Below are positions 36,224-45,118 of a stretch of DNA of 64,000 nucleotides, piece after piece; within the stretch, counting starts at the first letter, position 1, and each line of letters starts with the position of its first letter. Source of the stretch: Candidatus Pantoea varia (GTDB lineage: Bacteria; Pseudomonadota; Gammaproteobacteria; Enterobacterales; Enterobacteriaceae); NCBI RefSeq assembly GCF_900115075.1, contig NZ_FOVG01000001.1:1054001-1118000 (forward strand), written 5' to 3'. The notes under the pieces were generated by a model. It did no database searches. It worked only from the letters and a program-made list of their open reading frames with translations, and was not told where the DNA came from. The position numbers were made by a program, and so were the translations under genes.

Positions 36224-37488
36224 GTCGCATCACGCAGACGACCTCGCAGGTGAAACCGAGCCTGCACAAAACGCTGTTCGCCACCTGCATCGGCAACGCG
36301 CTGGAGTGGTTCGACATCGCGGTTTATGGCTTTTTCGCCAGTTACATCGCGCACGTTTTCTTTCCGGTCAGCGATCCGTCGGTGTCGCTGTTACTGACCT
36401 TTGGCAGCTTCGGTATCTCCTTTCTGATCCGTCCGCTGGGTGCCATTGTGCTGGGCAACTATGCCGACCGTCATGGCCGCAAAAAGGCGCTGCTGCTGTC
36501 GATTAACCTGATGATGCTGGGCGGGGCGATCATTACGTTTATGCCAGGTTACGCCACTATCGGTCTGGCAGCACCGCTGCTGATCATCCTGGCGCGTCTG
36601 ATTCAGGGTTTTTCTGCCGGGGGCGAATTTGGCAGTTCCACCGCCTTCCTGGTGGAGCACTTTCCTGAGCGCAAAGCCTTTATCGCCAGCTGGCAATTCG
36701 CCACTCAGGGTGCCAGCACGCTGATGGCATCGGCATTCGGGCTGGGGCTGACCCACTGGCTGAGCGAAAGTGATATTCAGGCGTGGGGATGGCGCATCCC
36801 GTTTGCCTTTGGCCTGCTGATTGGCCCGCTGGGGATCTACATTCGCCGTCATGTCCAGGAGCCCGCCAGCTTTGCCTTGCAGGAAAAGGAATCCGCGCCG
36901 CTGAAGACGCTGTTCGGGCGGCAGAAAGCGCTGATCACCCTGGCGATTGGCGTGATGGTGATTTCGACCGCAGTAAACTACATGCTCAACTACATACCGA
37001 CCTACGCCACCAAAACGCTGCATCTGCCGGGATCGGTGGCTTTCACCGCCACCCTGATCGCGGGAATTATTCTGACGGTGGTGACGCCCATTATGGGATT
37101 GTGGGCGGAGCGGATTGGCCGGTTGCCGCTGATGTGGGGATCGCTGCTGCTGCTGATGGCGACCATCTATCCTGCTTTCAAATGGATGGTCGATCACACC
37201 ACGCCTGCGACGCTGATTCTGCTGGTCGCCTGGATGGCGCTGCTGAAGTCGGTCTATTTCTCGACGGTGCCGTCGGTGATGGCGGATCTCTTCCCGGCGA
37301 CCACGCGTGCCAGCGGTATGGCGATCAGTTACAACGTGGCCGTGACGGTATTTGGCGGGTTTGCGCCGCTGATTTGCAGCATGCTGATTGCTGCTACCGG
37401 CAGTAGTCTGGCGCCAGGCTACTACCTGATGGCGGTGGCGGTGCTGAGTGGCATCGCGCTGCTGCGCTGCAATAAGCGGGTGGCATAA
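36220..37488 (+). CDS. MFS transporter, metabolite:H+ symporter (MHS) family
   Basis: The 422-residue 12-helix carrier has the MHS N-terminal signature Gly-Asn-Ala-Leu-Glu-Trp-Phe-Asp-Ile-Ala-Val-Tyr-Gly-Phe and the loop motif Asn-Tyr-Ala-Asp-Arg-His-Gly-Arg-Lys. A further family motif, Leu-Ile-Gln-Gly-Phe-Ser-Ala-Gly-Gly-Glu-Phe-Gly, is shared with citrate, proline/betaine (ProP) and shikimate symporters. It should import an anion or zwitterion with protons. Being translationally coupled to an M20 hydrolase suggests an acylated amino acid or dipeptide-like solute. Confidence 0.88.
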   Translation: MSRITQTTSQVKPSLHKTLFATCIGNALEWFDIAVYGFFASYIAHVFFPVSDPSVSLLLTFGSFGISFLIRPLGAIVLGNYADRHGRKKALLLSINLMMLGGAIITFMPGYATIGLAAPLLIILARLIQGFSAGGEFGSSTAFLVEHFPERKAFIASWQFATQGASTLMASAFGLGLTHWLSESDIQAWGWRIPFAFGLLIGPLGIYIRRHVQEPASFALQEKESAPLKTLFGRQKALITLAIGVMVISTAVNYMLNYIPTYATKTLHLPGSVAFTATLIAGIILTVVTPIMGLWAERIGRLPLMWGSLLLLMATIYPAFKWMVDHTTPATLILLVAWMALLKSVYFSTVPSVMADLFPATTRASGMAISYNVAVTVFGGFAPLICSMLIAATGSSLAPGYYLMAVAVLSGIALLRCNKRVA

Positions 37489-37491
37489 CAA

Positions 37492-37515
37492 AATGGGCCG
37501 GTTAGCTGGCCCATT
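37492..37515 (+). terminator. Terminator of the M20-MHS operon
   Basis: Arms AATGGGCC/GGCCCATT of eight bases with an eight-base loop begin four bases past the stop codon and are followed by CTGTT. The convergent aldA gene ends 50 bp beyond. Confidence 0.75.
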
Positions 37516-37564
37516 CTGTTACTGACAACGTCAGGAATGGGAGGCGGTAAGATCGAGCCTGCGC

Positions 37565-39001
37565 TTAACTGAACTGCAGGTAAGCAACATGGGTCTGCAG
37601 AAACTCCTCCAGACCATGTTTCCCATCGGCACCGCCGATACCCGACTTACGCCATCCGGCATGAAAACCCTGCATCGCCTCGAAATTCTCACGATTAACA
37701 TAGGTCTCGCCGAACTTCAGCTTTCGCAGCGCAGTCATCGTGGTATTGAGATCCCGGGTATAAATCGAGGAGGTCAGCCCATACTCGCAGTCGTTAGCCA
37801 GGGCGATCACCTCATCCAGCGTTTTGAAGGTCATCACCGGCAGCACCGGGCCAAAAATCTCCTCCTGCATAATCGCCATCTCCTGACGCACATTGGTCAG
37901 CAGCGTAGGCTGAAAGAAGAAGCCCTTATCCCCGGCACGCTTGCCGCCCAGCACCACGTTAGCTCCGGCGGCGACGGCATCCGCCACTTTCTGCTCAATC
38001 CGATCCCGGGCTGCGGCTGTAATCAGCGGCCCCATATCGATATCGCTGAGTTCGGCCGGATCGCCAAATGTTACCTGCTGAAACGCGACGGTCAGCGCGC
38101 GGATAAAACGATCGTAAATACCTTCCTGCACATAGACCCGCTCTGCGCAGTTACAGACCTGGCCGCTGTTAATCATCCGCGAACTGACAATTGCCCGCAC
38201 CGCCAGATCGAGATCCGCATCATCCATCACGATGGCGGGGGCTTTGCCGCCCAGTTCCAGCGACACTTTTGTGACGTTTTTAGCGGCGGCTTCCATGGTG
38301 GCGACACCTGCTCCTACGCTGCCGGTCAGGCTCACCAGCCCGACTTTTGGGTTTGCTGCCAGTTCCTGTCCCACTTCCGGCCCCAGTCCATAGACAATGT
38401 TGATCACGCCCGCAGGCAGGCCAATCTTTTGAATGATGTCGGCAAACAGTGCCGCATTGTTCGGCGTCAGCTCACTGGGTTTAATCACGATGGTGTTGCC
38501 GGTGATCAGGGCAGGCGCCGCTTTGCGGGCGATAAGAAAGAAAGGGAAGTTCCACGGCAAAATCCCGGTGGTGACACCTATCGCCTTTTTAAACAGGAAG
38601 ATATTTTCGTTGGGGCGGTCGCTGTTGATGATCTCGCCTTCATAACGCCGTGCCCACTCTGCCATGTAATCAAGATAGTCAGCAGTAAACAGCACTTCCG
38701 TCTTCGCCAGTCCCTGCGTTTTGCCACCCTCCGCCACGAGGGTAGCCGTCAGTTCCGGCTCGCGGTCACGGATGGCGCTGGCGATGTTGTGCAGCCAGAC
38801 ACCGCGTTCAACCGCGGGTAACGCTTCCCATCCCGGCTGAGCCGCCTCTGCGGCGTCAATCGCAAGGCGGGCATCCTGACGAGTGCCTTCGGGAATACGT
38901 GACAGGAGTGCCTCAGTAGCAGGATTGATTACCTCAATCCACTGGTCACCCTGATGGGCGACGAACCCGCCATTAATGTAATGTTGATGATGTGTTGTCA
39001 T
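37565..39001 (-). CDS. aldA: Lactaldehyde dehydrogenase (aldehyde dehydrogenase A)
   Basis: The 478-residue NAD-dependent aldehyde dehydrogenase has nearly the length of E. coli AldA (479) with long identical stretches. These include Tyr-Met-Ala-Glu-Trp-Ala-Arg-Arg-Tyr-Glu-Gly-Glu-Ile-Ile and Asn-Phe-Glu-Ala-Met-Gln-Gly-Phe-His-Ala-Gly-Trp. Catalytic Cys283 (equivalent to E. coli Cys285) lies in Ser-Gly-Gln-Val-Cys, and general base Glu249 lies in Leu-Glu-Leu-Gly-Gly-Lys. It oxidises L-lactaldehyde, the product of rhamnose and fucose aldol cleavage, to lactate, and also glycolaldehyde. Here it sits 1.3 kb from rhaT, closer to its pathway than in E. coli. Confidence 0.95.
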   Translation of the reverse strand: MTTHHQHYINGGFVAHQGDQWIEVINPATEALLSRIPEGTRQDARLAIDAAEAAQPGWEALPAVERGVWLHNIASAIRDREPELTATLVAEGGKTQGLAKTEVLFTADYLDYMAEWARRYEGEIINSDRPNENIFLFKKAIGVTTGILPWNFPFFLIARKAAPALITGNTIVIKPSELTPNNAALFADIIQKIGLPAGVINIVYGLGPEVGQELAANPKVGLVSLTGSVGAGVATMEAAAKNVTKVSLELGGKAPAIVMDDADLDLAVRAIVSSRMINSGQVCNCAERVYVQEGIYDRFIRALTVAFQQVTFGDPAELSDIDMGPLITAAARDRIEQKVADAVAAGANVVLGGKRAGDKGFFFQPTLLTNVRQEMAIMQEEIFGPVLPVMTFKTLDEVIALANDCEYGLTSSIYTRDLNTTMTALRKLKFGETYVNRENFEAMQGFHAGWRKSGIGGADGKHGLEEFLQTHVAYLQFS

Positions 39002-39197
39002 TCGCTTAGCTCTCCGCTATCGATACGTTGCAGTAATGTGATAGCAGGGTGAAACAGAATGCTCAGCGTGACCTTTTGCCTATTGCCAGCTTGCGAGTCC
39101 GGCTGGCAGCCAATCACAGATATCGGCGAGTTCTGCGGCAAAAACGTCAATCTGTTGTAGATTTAAAGGAGTGTAGTCGTGAAAAAGGGGTTAAATA

Positions 39198-39464
39198 ATG
39201 GCAAGCGGTTGGGCGGCAGAAGGCGCAGTACAGGAACAGATCGATAGCACCGTTAACGACGGAATTGAGCGGGTAAGACAATCAATCGGGCAGGGCGAAA
39301 GCGCCACCGAATGTGAACTTTGCGGCGAACCGATTCCGGAAGCGCGTCGTCAGGCGCTGAAAGGGGTGCACTACTGCGTAACGTGTCAGGAAAAAATCGA
39401 TAAACAGCAGCAGACCAGCAGCTTATATAATCGTCGAGGCAGTAAAGATAGTCAGCTGCGCTAA
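39198..39464 (+). CDS. ybiI: DksA/TraR-type zinc finger protein (YbiI-like)
   Basis: The 88-residue protein has a helical N-terminus and a C4 zinc finger formed by Cys39, Cys42, Cys60 and Cys63 (Cys-x2-Cys-x17-Cys-x2-Cys), with Gly-Glu-Pro-Ile-Pro-Glu-Ala-Arg-Arg between them. This is the small TraR/DksA class of E. coli YbiI. Such proteins may bind the RNA polymerase secondary channel, though the coiled coil is too short for certain DksA-like activity. AAGGGG lies seven bases before the ATG. It ends three bases from a convergent small membrane gene. Confidence 0.9.
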   Translation: MASGWAAEGAVQEQIDSTVNDGIERVRQSIGQGESATECELCGEPIPEARRQALKGVHYCVTCQEKIDKQQQTSSLYNRRGSKDSQLR

Positions 39465-39467
39465 CGC

Positions 39468-39566
39468 TCAGGAGCCTGGCATCGCCAGGCCGCTGCCAAT
39501 AAACCACGCCAGAAAGCCCACGCCCGCCACGATGATGGCGATCGGAAACAGAATTCCAATTCTCAT
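39468..39566 (-). CDS. yoaK: YoaK-like 32-residue membrane peptide
   Basis: A 32-codon frame starts ATG-AGA-ATT-GGA with AGGT upstream. It encodes a single-span peptide starting Met-Arg-Ile-Gly-Ile-Leu-Phe-Pro, containing Phe-Leu-Ala-Trp-Phe, and ending Pro-Gly-Ser. E. coli YoaK, an inner-membrane small protein of exactly 32 residues, has the same start (Met-Arg-Ile-Gly-Ile), the same Phe-Leu-Ala-Trp-Phe core and Pro-Gly near the end. Function is unknown. A larger overlapping frame in another phase is not credible. Confidence 0.82.
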   Translation of the reverse strand: MRIGILFPIAIIVAGVGFLAWFIGSGLAMPGS

Positions 39567-39609
39567 ATTCAACCTGCTGCAAACAGCGATTTCAGGGGCC
39601 ACGATCTTA

Positions 39610-39933
39610 TCATGAGATTTGCAGGACTGCGCGGTGGGTTTTCAGCAGGGTAAAGAGCTGGAACTGCGTGGCATCGTTCTCCTCGCGCAAAACCTCGCCT
39701 TTTTTATAGAGAATATGATGCACATGGCCGAGCTGACGCCAGACCACTATCGCTGAGGCGATAAGCGCGCAATGCTTCTCCGCCTGCAGACATTCAATGG
39801 TGGCGTAGTGCGTTTCATCCATGCCATTCACAAACACCTTTATCGCCTCTGCGGGTAATATCGCCCGCAGATCATCCAGCATCACCCGGCTGACTGACTG
39901 CGAAAGAAACAGTGTTAACCACTTTGATGTCAT
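39610..39933 (-). CDS. Unrecognised 107-residue protein
   Basis: I do not recognise this protein. The start is the ATG of Met-Thr-Ser-Lys-Trp-Leu-Thr-Leu-Phe, which follows AGGGATTGGA; a further in-frame start six codons upstream is weaker. There is no signal peptide. It has a mixed helix/strand pattern, two Cys (in Glu-Cys-Leu and His-Cys-Ala), and a C-terminal stretch with His-His-Ile-Leu-Tyr-Lys-Lys-Gly-Glu. It is followed, in the same direction, by the yoaK-like gene 43 bp downstream. Confidence 0.6.
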   Translation of the reverse strand: MTSKWLTLFLSQSVSRVMLDDLRAILPAEAIKVFVNGMDETHYATIECLQAEKHCALIASAIVVWRQLGHVHHILYKKGEVLREENDATQFQLFTLLKTHRAVLQIS

Positions 39934-40292
39934 TCCAATCCCTGAACTCATTAATTTCCCCCAGTTTATACGACCTTGCCCGTGTTAATAAACGGCTTCT
40001 TTGCAGATTTGCCACCATACCAGCATCAATGGCAGTCAGATCAGAATTGTGCTGCGTCACACGGCATAACGGTAAAAAACAGTGAATAATAAGGGGGTTA
40101 GACAATTAATGGTCCGATTTTACAACAACTGTGAAATTGTGATCCCTGACGGGAATAACGGTCAGAAATTGCCACTTCGCTCCGGGTTCCGGCATTTATC
40201 CAAAGGCTGAGGAATTCCTGCAAAACGTAGACTGCCTGCTGAGCGGAAGCAGACAGGTTTCCGACAGGCCTCAACCTAACCGGGGAATAACA
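39934..40292. promoter_or_regulatory. Intergenic region upstream of rhaT
   Basis: This gap of about 360 bp should contain the rhaT promoter, which in E. coli needs RhaS and CRP. A TGTGA half-site occurs twice in close succession near 40132-40142, but no full CRP palindrome is present. I cannot delimit RhaS half-sites. No reading frame is supported. Confidence 0.45.
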
Positions 40293-41327
40293 ATGAACAG
40301 TGCCATTATTGCGGGTATCTTCTGGCATTTTGTCGGCGCTGCCAGCGCCGCGTGTTTTTACGCGCCTTTTAAGCAGGTGAAAAGATGGTCATGGGAAACG
40401 ATGTGGTCGATTGGCGGCCTGATGTCGTGGCTGATCCTGCCATGGGCGGTGAGTGCCATTTTGCTGCCGGACTTTATGGCCTATTACAGCAGTTTTACGC
40501 TGTCGCAGCTGACGCCGGTATTCCTGTTTGGCGCGATGTGGGGCATTGGTAATATCAACTACGGCCTGACCATGCGCTATCTCGGGATGTCGATGGGCAT
40601 CGGTATTGCGATTGGTATTACTCTCGTGGTCGGCACGCTGATGACACCGCTGTTGCAGGGGCGCTTTGGTGAACTGTTCGCCTCGGCGGGAGGGCGGTTA
40701 ACGTTGCTGGGCGTGCTGGTGGCGTTAATTGGCGTTGGGATTGTGTCACGCGCCGGGCTGTTAAAGGAGCGCGCGCTGGGGATTAACGCGGAAGAGTTTA
40801 ATCTCAGGAAGGGACTGGTGCTGGCGGTGATGTGCGGCATTTTCTCGGCCGGGATGTCGTTTGCGATGGATGCGGCGAAACCGATGCATCAGGCCGCCGC
40901 TAATCTCGGCATCGATCCGCTTTATGTGGCTTTACCCAGCTACGTGATCATCATGGGCGGCGGGGCGCTGGTTAATCTGGCCTTCTGTTTCTGGCGGCTG
41001 GCCACCCGGCCAGAGTTGTCGGTGCGTAAAGACTTCTCCGTCGGGAAGTCGCTGCTGATTGCTAATACCGCTTTTGCCGTGCTCGGCGGCACCATGTGGT
41101 ATCTGCAGTTCTTTTTCTACGCCTGGGGTCATGCCCGCATCCCGGCGCAGTATGACTATGTCAGCTGGATGCTGCACATGAGCCTTTACGTTCTGTGTGG
41201 GGGTCTGGTAGGCCTGCTGATGAAAGAGTGGAAGTCAGCGGGACGTCGCCCGGTGAGCGTATTGTCTATCGGCTGTGTGGTAATTATCATTGCTGCCAAT
41301 ATCGTTGGTCTGGGTATGGCGGCCTGA
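40293..41327 (+). CDS. rhaT: L-rhamnose-proton symporter RhaT
   Basis: The 344-residue, 10-helix inner-membrane carrier has exactly the length of E. coli RhaT and opens with the conserved [18 protein letters not shown]. It imports L-rhamnose (and L-lyxose) with a proton. The gene lies at the left edge of the rha cluster, convergent with rhaR, an arrangement standard in enterobacteria. Confidence 0.97.
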   Translation: MNSAIIAGIFWHFVGAASAACFYAPFKQVKRWSWETMWSIGGLMSWLILPWAVSAILLPDFMAYYSSFTLSQLTPVFLFGAMWGIGNINYGLTMRYLGMSMGIGIAIGITLVVGTLMTPLLQGRFGELFASAGGRLTLLGVLVALIGVGIVSRAGLLKERALGINAEEFNLRKGLVLAVMCGIFSAGMSFAMDAAKPMHQAAANLGIDPLYVALPSYVIIMGGGALVNLAFCFWRLATRPELSVRKDFSVGKSLLIANTAFAVLGGTMWYLQFFFYAWGHARIPAQYDYVSWMLHMSLYVLCGGLVGLLMKEWKSAGRRPVSVLSIGCVVIIIAANIVGLGMAA

Positions 41328-41356
41328 GTGCTAATGCAGGTACTGTCTTTGTGTAA

Positions 41357-41381
41357 AACGGGCCTGCTATGCAGGCCCGTT
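41357..41381. terminator. Terminator between rhaT and rhaR
   Basis: An 11-bp perfect stem AACGGGCCTGC/GCAGGCCCGTT with a three-base loop lies 30 bases after rhaT. Leftward it is followed by TTTTACAC, so it can also stop the rhaSR transcript. Confidence 0.8.
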
Positions 41382-41483
41382 GAGTGAGCTGACCAACGGT
41401 CAGGCCGGGTACGCTTAAGGAGCACGGTCAGATCTGAAAGCCGCAAAAACCGTCATCCCTGGCACGCCCGGCAAGCGTTATTA

Positions 41484-41517
41484 CGCACCTCATCCCTGAG
41501 GTGCGCCCGTAAACGGG
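41484..41517. repeat. Double hairpin in the rhaT-rhaR gap
   Basis: A perfect 9-bp stem CGCACCTCA/TGAGGTGCG with loop TCCC is followed at once by a second hairpin CCCGT-AA-ACGGG. They form the left part of a structured intergenic segment whose right part is shared with another gap near 57.1 kb. Confidence 0.65.
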
Positions 41518-41520
41518 CCA

Positions 41521-41576
41521 ACGCCTGGCGTCTTTGTCTTTGTCCACGTCGCGGGACGCTTTCTTCTTCTGATCGT
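41521..41576 (+). repeat. Dispersed intergenic repeat, copy 1
   Basis: The segment starts ACGCCTG and ends with a 27-base block (41550-41576) that matches 23 of 27 bases of a block at 57094-57120. The second copy also has ACGCCTG about 33 bases before it. All four differences are transitions. Both copies lie in non-coding gaps. Confidence 0.65.
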
Positions 41577-41654
41577 CTTTCTGCGCTTTTTAGCTGATTT
41601 ATTGCTGCTAATTTTTGCAGTTAATGGCTCGTCGGCCTTCAACCCAGTCCCGTT

Positions 41655-42521
41655 TTATTCAGACTCGGCACTTTTAAGCGCCTGCCGTGGCGCAATAAAT
41701 CGCTGACGCCAGGCGCTGGGCGTTAAACCGGTATCACGGGTAAAGACCACCGAGAAATAGTTACTGTCATCAAAGCCGCAGCGGGCGGCGACCTCACTAA
41801 TCAGACAATCCTGGGTGCGCAGCAGATATTTAGCCTGACAGAGCTGCAGCTGACGCAGGTAATGACCAATGGTCATACCGGTTTGCTGACGGAAAAGCTG
41901 CCGCAGAGCCCGCTCGCTAAGCTGATTCTGCTGACAAAACGCCGCCAGATCGAAGGGGCGGGCAATCGCGCCCTGTAAGGCTGACATCAGCAGATCCAGC
42001 TGTTCGCCCTCCGGCAACGCCCACGGACGGTCGGCGGCATAGCCGTGACGACGCAGGATCAGCGCCAGCTGCAAAAACAGCGCTTCTGACAATTGCACGG
42101 ACAGGGGATCGCTTTTGCGGCTCTCACGCTCCAGCTGGCTGATCACGCCGCGGGCCAGCGCCATCCCTCGCGTGGTCAGCCGCCAGCAGCCCGGGGCATC
42201 TTTGCCCTGTTGCGGCAGCAACTGATTCCAGTCAAGGGCAAGACCAAAACGGTCACGGCAGTAGAGGATGTTATCCAGCACCAGATCGTTAACGCTGTCG
42301 TAGCTGTGGCAGTCACTGTCGCGGATATAAAAAACGTCGCCACAGGTAATCAGCCAGGGGCGATCGTTGAGGACGTGCAGGCCATTGCCGCGCCAGACAA
42401 TCACGATTTCACTGAACTCGTGTCGGTGTGGCGGGAAAGAGGGTTGTGGCATCCTTTCGGCGACCGCCACCGGTAAAGTCGTGGCGGGAAAATAGTCATC
42501 CCGACTGAGTATCAACGCCAT
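41655..42521 (-). CDS. rhaR: L-rhamnose regulator RhaR (AraC family)
   Basis: The 288-residue protein has a cupin sensor domain with the RhaR hallmark [18 protein letters not shown]. A C-terminal AraC double HTH spans about 185-285 ([16 protein letters not shown]). RhaR binds L-rhamnose and activates rhaSR. It lacks the N-terminal extension annotated for some E. coli RhaR forms. It follows rhaS by 11 bp in the same operon. Confidence 0.95.
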   Translation of the reverse strand: MALILSRDDYFPATTLPVAVAERMPQPSFPPHRHEFSEIVIVWRGNGLHVLNDRPWLITCGDVFYIRDSDCHSYDSVNDLVLDNILYCRDRFGLALDWNQLLPQQGKDAPGCWRLTTRGMALARGVISQLERESRKSDPLSVQLSEALFLQLALILRRHGYAADRPWALPEGEQLDLLMSALQGAIARPFDLAAFCQQNQLSERALRQLFRQQTGMTIGHYLRQLQLCQAKYLLRTQDCLISEVAARCGFDDSNYFSVVFTRDTGLTPSAWRQRFIAPRQALKSAESE

Positions 42522-42532
42522 AATTGGCTCCT

Positions 42533-43354
42533 TTACATCATCTGCTGGCGCTCCGCTCGCGGTGCGCAGCCAAATTCGCGCCTGAACAGGGTTGAGAAAT
42601 GGTTGCTATCACCAAATCCACACTGAAAGGCGATATCGGTAATTCGCATATCACTGTGACGCAGCAGATGACGAGCCTGCAAGAGCCGCACACGGTTCAG
42701 GTAGCGCTGCGGCGTGCTGCCGGTCTGCTGTTTCATCTGCCGATGCAGGGTACGCAGCGACAGGGAGAAGCGATCGGCCAGTTCATCCCAGATAATCTCA
42801 TCACTGTAATGCTCACCCAGCCAGTCGAGCAGGCGATGCAGTCGCGCCTCCTGATCCTGACTCTGTCCGTCAATGCATGCCTCACGCAACAGCACCAGTA
42901 ACTGTAAAAAGAGCTGTTCCTGGCGCGCCTGTTTTTCCATCGACCAGACATCATCGGGCTGCATCTGCGCCGCCACACTCAACGCCTGCGTCATCACTTT
43001 TTGATTGATGCGCCAGTGGGAAGCATATTGCCCGTCCTGATCGCAGGGCAGTAAAGCCTGCAGCCCGGAAAGAAAGCGAAATGCGCCGGGACTGCGATAA
43101 AGCACGTTGGTCAGGCAAAGATTGTCGGTCTGCTCATAGAGATGACGATCGTGATCGCGCACAAAGCAGACGCAACCGGCGCACAGCGTTTGTGGCTGAC
43201 CATTAAACACATGAATACCAGAGCCTTGCTCAACCAGCACAATTTCATGGAAATCATGATGATGTTCCGGGAAGGCTGGCTGCGGTATCCGGGGTTCAAT
43301 CGCAATGGCGTAATCGCCTTCGGGGAAAAAATCCGCACTGTGCAATATGGTCAT
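42533..43354 (-). CDS. rhaS: L-rhamnose operon activator RhaS (AraC family)
   Basis: The 273-residue AraC-type activator carries the cupin segment [12 protein letters not shown] and the HTH helices Leu-Ser-Leu-Arg-Thr-Leu-His-Arg-Gln and [17 protein letters not shown]. The start is the second of two ATGs (Met-Thr-Ile-Leu-His-Ser), because GAGAG is then six bases upstream and it agrees with E. coli RhaS. It binds rhamnose and activates rhaBAD and rhaT. It is divergent from rhaB. Confidence 0.95.
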   Translation of the reverse strand: MTILHSADFFPEGDYAIAIEPRIPQPAFPEHHHDFHEIVLVEQGSGIHVFNGQPQTLCAGCVCFVRDHDRHLYEQTDNLCLTNVLYRSPGAFRFLSGLQALLPCDQDGQYASHWRINQKVMTQALSVAAQMQPDDVWSMEKQARQEQLFLQLLVLLREACIDGQSQDQEARLHRLLDWLGEHYSDEIIWDELADRFSLSLRTLHRQMKQQTGSTPQRYLNRVRLLQARHLLRHSDMRITDIAFQCGFGDSNHFSTLFRREFGCAPRAERQQMM

Positions 43355-43520
43355 GGTCATCTCTCGCTGCTTAACAAAACCGTAACGCAGTCTAATCAGC
43401 ACGCCCTAACCTTACCTTGAATTTTCAGCCTGACTCAGCAGGAATCATGCTGATTTTTCAAGAAATCCTCAGCAGTTAACAGATTTGCGGCAGGGGTCAC
43501 ATCCTCCTCACTGCCGCCTC

Positions 43521-43536
43521 TGTGATCTCTCTCACG
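43521..43536 (+). promoter_or_regulatory. CRP site in the rhaS-rhaB control region
   Basis: TGTGA-TCTCTC-TCACG matches nine of ten conserved positions of the CRP consensus TGTGAnnnnnnTCACA with correct spacing. It lies about 110 bases before the rhaB start, in the divergent promoter region where CRP coactivates with RhaS/RhaR in E. coli. Confidence 0.8.
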
Positions 43537-43613
43537 AAGTTCTTTGCAAGTCTGCCAGGGCTTATCAGCCGCTGGCACTCCGGGGAAGGTGTTAAAGCGG
43601 CAAGGTTTTTACT

Positions 43614-43633
43614 CTGTGACCACTCAATCACAG
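43614..43633 (+). repeat. Inverted repeat overlapping the rhaB ribosome binding site
   Basis: CTGTGA-N8-TCACAG is a perfect six-base inverted repeat ending at the AGGGA Shine-Dalgarno of rhaB. Its halves equal CRP half-sites but the spacer is eight rather than six. It could instead form an mRNA hairpin. Confidence 0.6.
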
Positions 43634-43645
43634 GGAATTCTCGCC

Positions 43646-45118
43646 ATGACCAGGAGAAACATTGTTGCTATCGATCTCGGCGCATCCAGCGGACGGGTCA
43701 TGCTCGCCTGCTGGGATGCCGCACAGCGCCAGCTCGCGCTGCGTGAGGTCCGGCGCTTTAAAAACAAGCGTCAGCGTCGTGCCGGTTATGACTGCTGGGA
43801 TCTGGCGATGCTGGAGCAGGAGATCCGCGCCGGGCTGGGTCAGTTAGATCAAGAAGGGATCGTGCCGGACAGTATCGGCATCGATACCTGGGGCGTGGAC
43901 ATAGTGCTGCTGGATGCGCAGGGGGAGCCGGTGGGTGAGGCGGTCAGCTACCGCGATGCGCGCACCCATGGCCTGATGGAGCAGGCGCAGCAGGAACTGA
44001 GCCGCAGTGCCATCTACGCCCGAACCGGCATTCAGTTTTTGCCGTTCAACACGCTCTATCAGATGCGCGCCCTGCATCAGCAGCAGCCCGACTGGCAGGC
44101 CCGCGTGGCGCATGCGCTGATGATCCCGGACTACCTGCATTATCGCCTGACCGGCCAGCTCAACTGGGAATACACCAACGCCACCACCACGCAGATGCTC
44201 AATATTCACAGCGGCGAGTGGGATCGTGATTTGCTCGCCTGGGCAGGGGTGGATGCGCAGTGGTTCGGACAGCCGCAGGCACCGGGCAATACCGTCGGCC
44301 ACTGGATAAATAGCGCGGGCATCGCGGTTCCGGTGATCGCCGTCGCCACACATGACACCGCCAGCGCCGTGCTGGCAACGCCGCTGATGCAGGACGATGC
44401 CGCCTATCTCAGCTCCGGGACCTGGTCGCTGATGGGCTTTGAAAGTCTGCAGCCCTATGCCAGCGACGCCGCGCTGCGCGCCAATATCACCAATGAGGGC
44501 GGCGCAGAAGGCTACCGGGTACTGAAAAACATCATGGGCTTATGGCTGTTACAGCGCATCTGCGGCGAACTGCAAATTGACGATCTCAGCACGCTGATTG
44601 AAGAGACGGCCCGCCAGCCGGCCTGTGAGTCCCTGATCAATCCCAACGATGCCCGCTTTATCAATCCCGACAGCATGGTCAACGAGATTCAGAACGCCTG
44701 CGCAGAACAGGGCATGCCGGTCCCGCAGTCTGCCGCTGCGCTGGCGCGCTGCATTTTTGACAGTCTGGCGCTGCTCTACCGTGAAGTCATTCATGAACTG
44801 GCCGCGCTGCGCGGCAAGGCGTTCAGCCAGTTGCATGTGGTGGGCGGTGGCAGTCAGAACCGTTTTCTTAATCAGCTCTGCGCTGATGCCTGCCAGATTC
44901 CGGTCCTGGCCGGGCCGGTTGAAGCCTCCACGCTGGGTAACGTCGGTTGCCAGCTGATTGCGCTGGGTGAACTCATCGATGTGGCTGATTTCCGCTGCAG
45001 CGTCATCAACAACTTCCCACTCGAAAAATTCGAACCGCAAACTCACAGCGTCTTCGGTGCCAGTCAGGCACGCTTCGCGACGCTGAGTCAACCCGCTAAG
45101 GAACCCGCTTATGACTAA
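43646..45118 (+). CDS. rhaB: Rhamnulokinase RhaB
   Basis: The 490-residue FGGY-family kinase phosphorylates L-rhamnulose at O-1 with ATP. The N-terminal phosphate loop Ile-Asp-Leu-Gly-Ala-Ser-Ser-Gly-Arg, the catalytic Asp in Gly-Ile-Asp-Thr-Trp-Gly-Val-Asp near 80 and Ser-Ser-Gly-Thr-Trp-Ser-Leu-Met near 255 are conserved. The ATG with AGGGA nine bases upstream gives the expected size (E. coli 489). It is the first gene of rhaBADM and overlaps rhaA by eight bases. Confidence 0.97.
   Translation: MTRRNIVAIDLGASSGRVMLACWDAAQRQLALREVRRFKNKRQRRAGYDCWDLAMLEQEIRAGLGQLDQEGIVPDSIGIDTWGVDIVLLDAQGEPVGEAVSYRDARTHGLMEQAQQELSRSAIYARTGIQFLPFNTLYQMRALHQQQPDWQARVAHALMIPDYLHYRLTGQLNWEYTNATTTQMLNIHSGEWDRDLLAWAGVDAQWFGQPQAPGNTVGHWINSAGIAVPVIAVATHDTASAVLATPLMQDDAAYLSSGTWSLMGFESLQPYASDAALRANITNEGGAEGYRVLKNIMGLWLLQRICGELQIDDLSTLIEETARQPACESLINPNDARFINPDSMVNEIQNACAEQGMPVPQSAAALARCIFDSLALLYREVIHELAALRGKAFSQLHVVGGGSQNRFLNQLCADACQIPVLAGPVEASTLGNVGCQLIALGELIDVADFRCSVINNFPLEKFEPQTHSVFGASQARFATLSQPAKEPAYD

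Noticed and set aside
20853..37500. Genomic island or prophage in the accessory middle
   Set aside because: No integrase, tRNA, direct-repeat boundaries or phage genes are visible and base composition looks uniform, so the genes are treated as ordinary accessory chromosome.
39253..39582. 109-codon minus-strand frame antisense to the zinc finger gene
   Set aside because: It is a shadow of the zinc finger and yoaK-like frames; both of those have homologues while this has none.
40132..40150. Possible CRP site upstream of rhaT
   Set aside because: Two TGTGA half-sites are in the same orientation without matching TCACA halves, so no full site can be supported.
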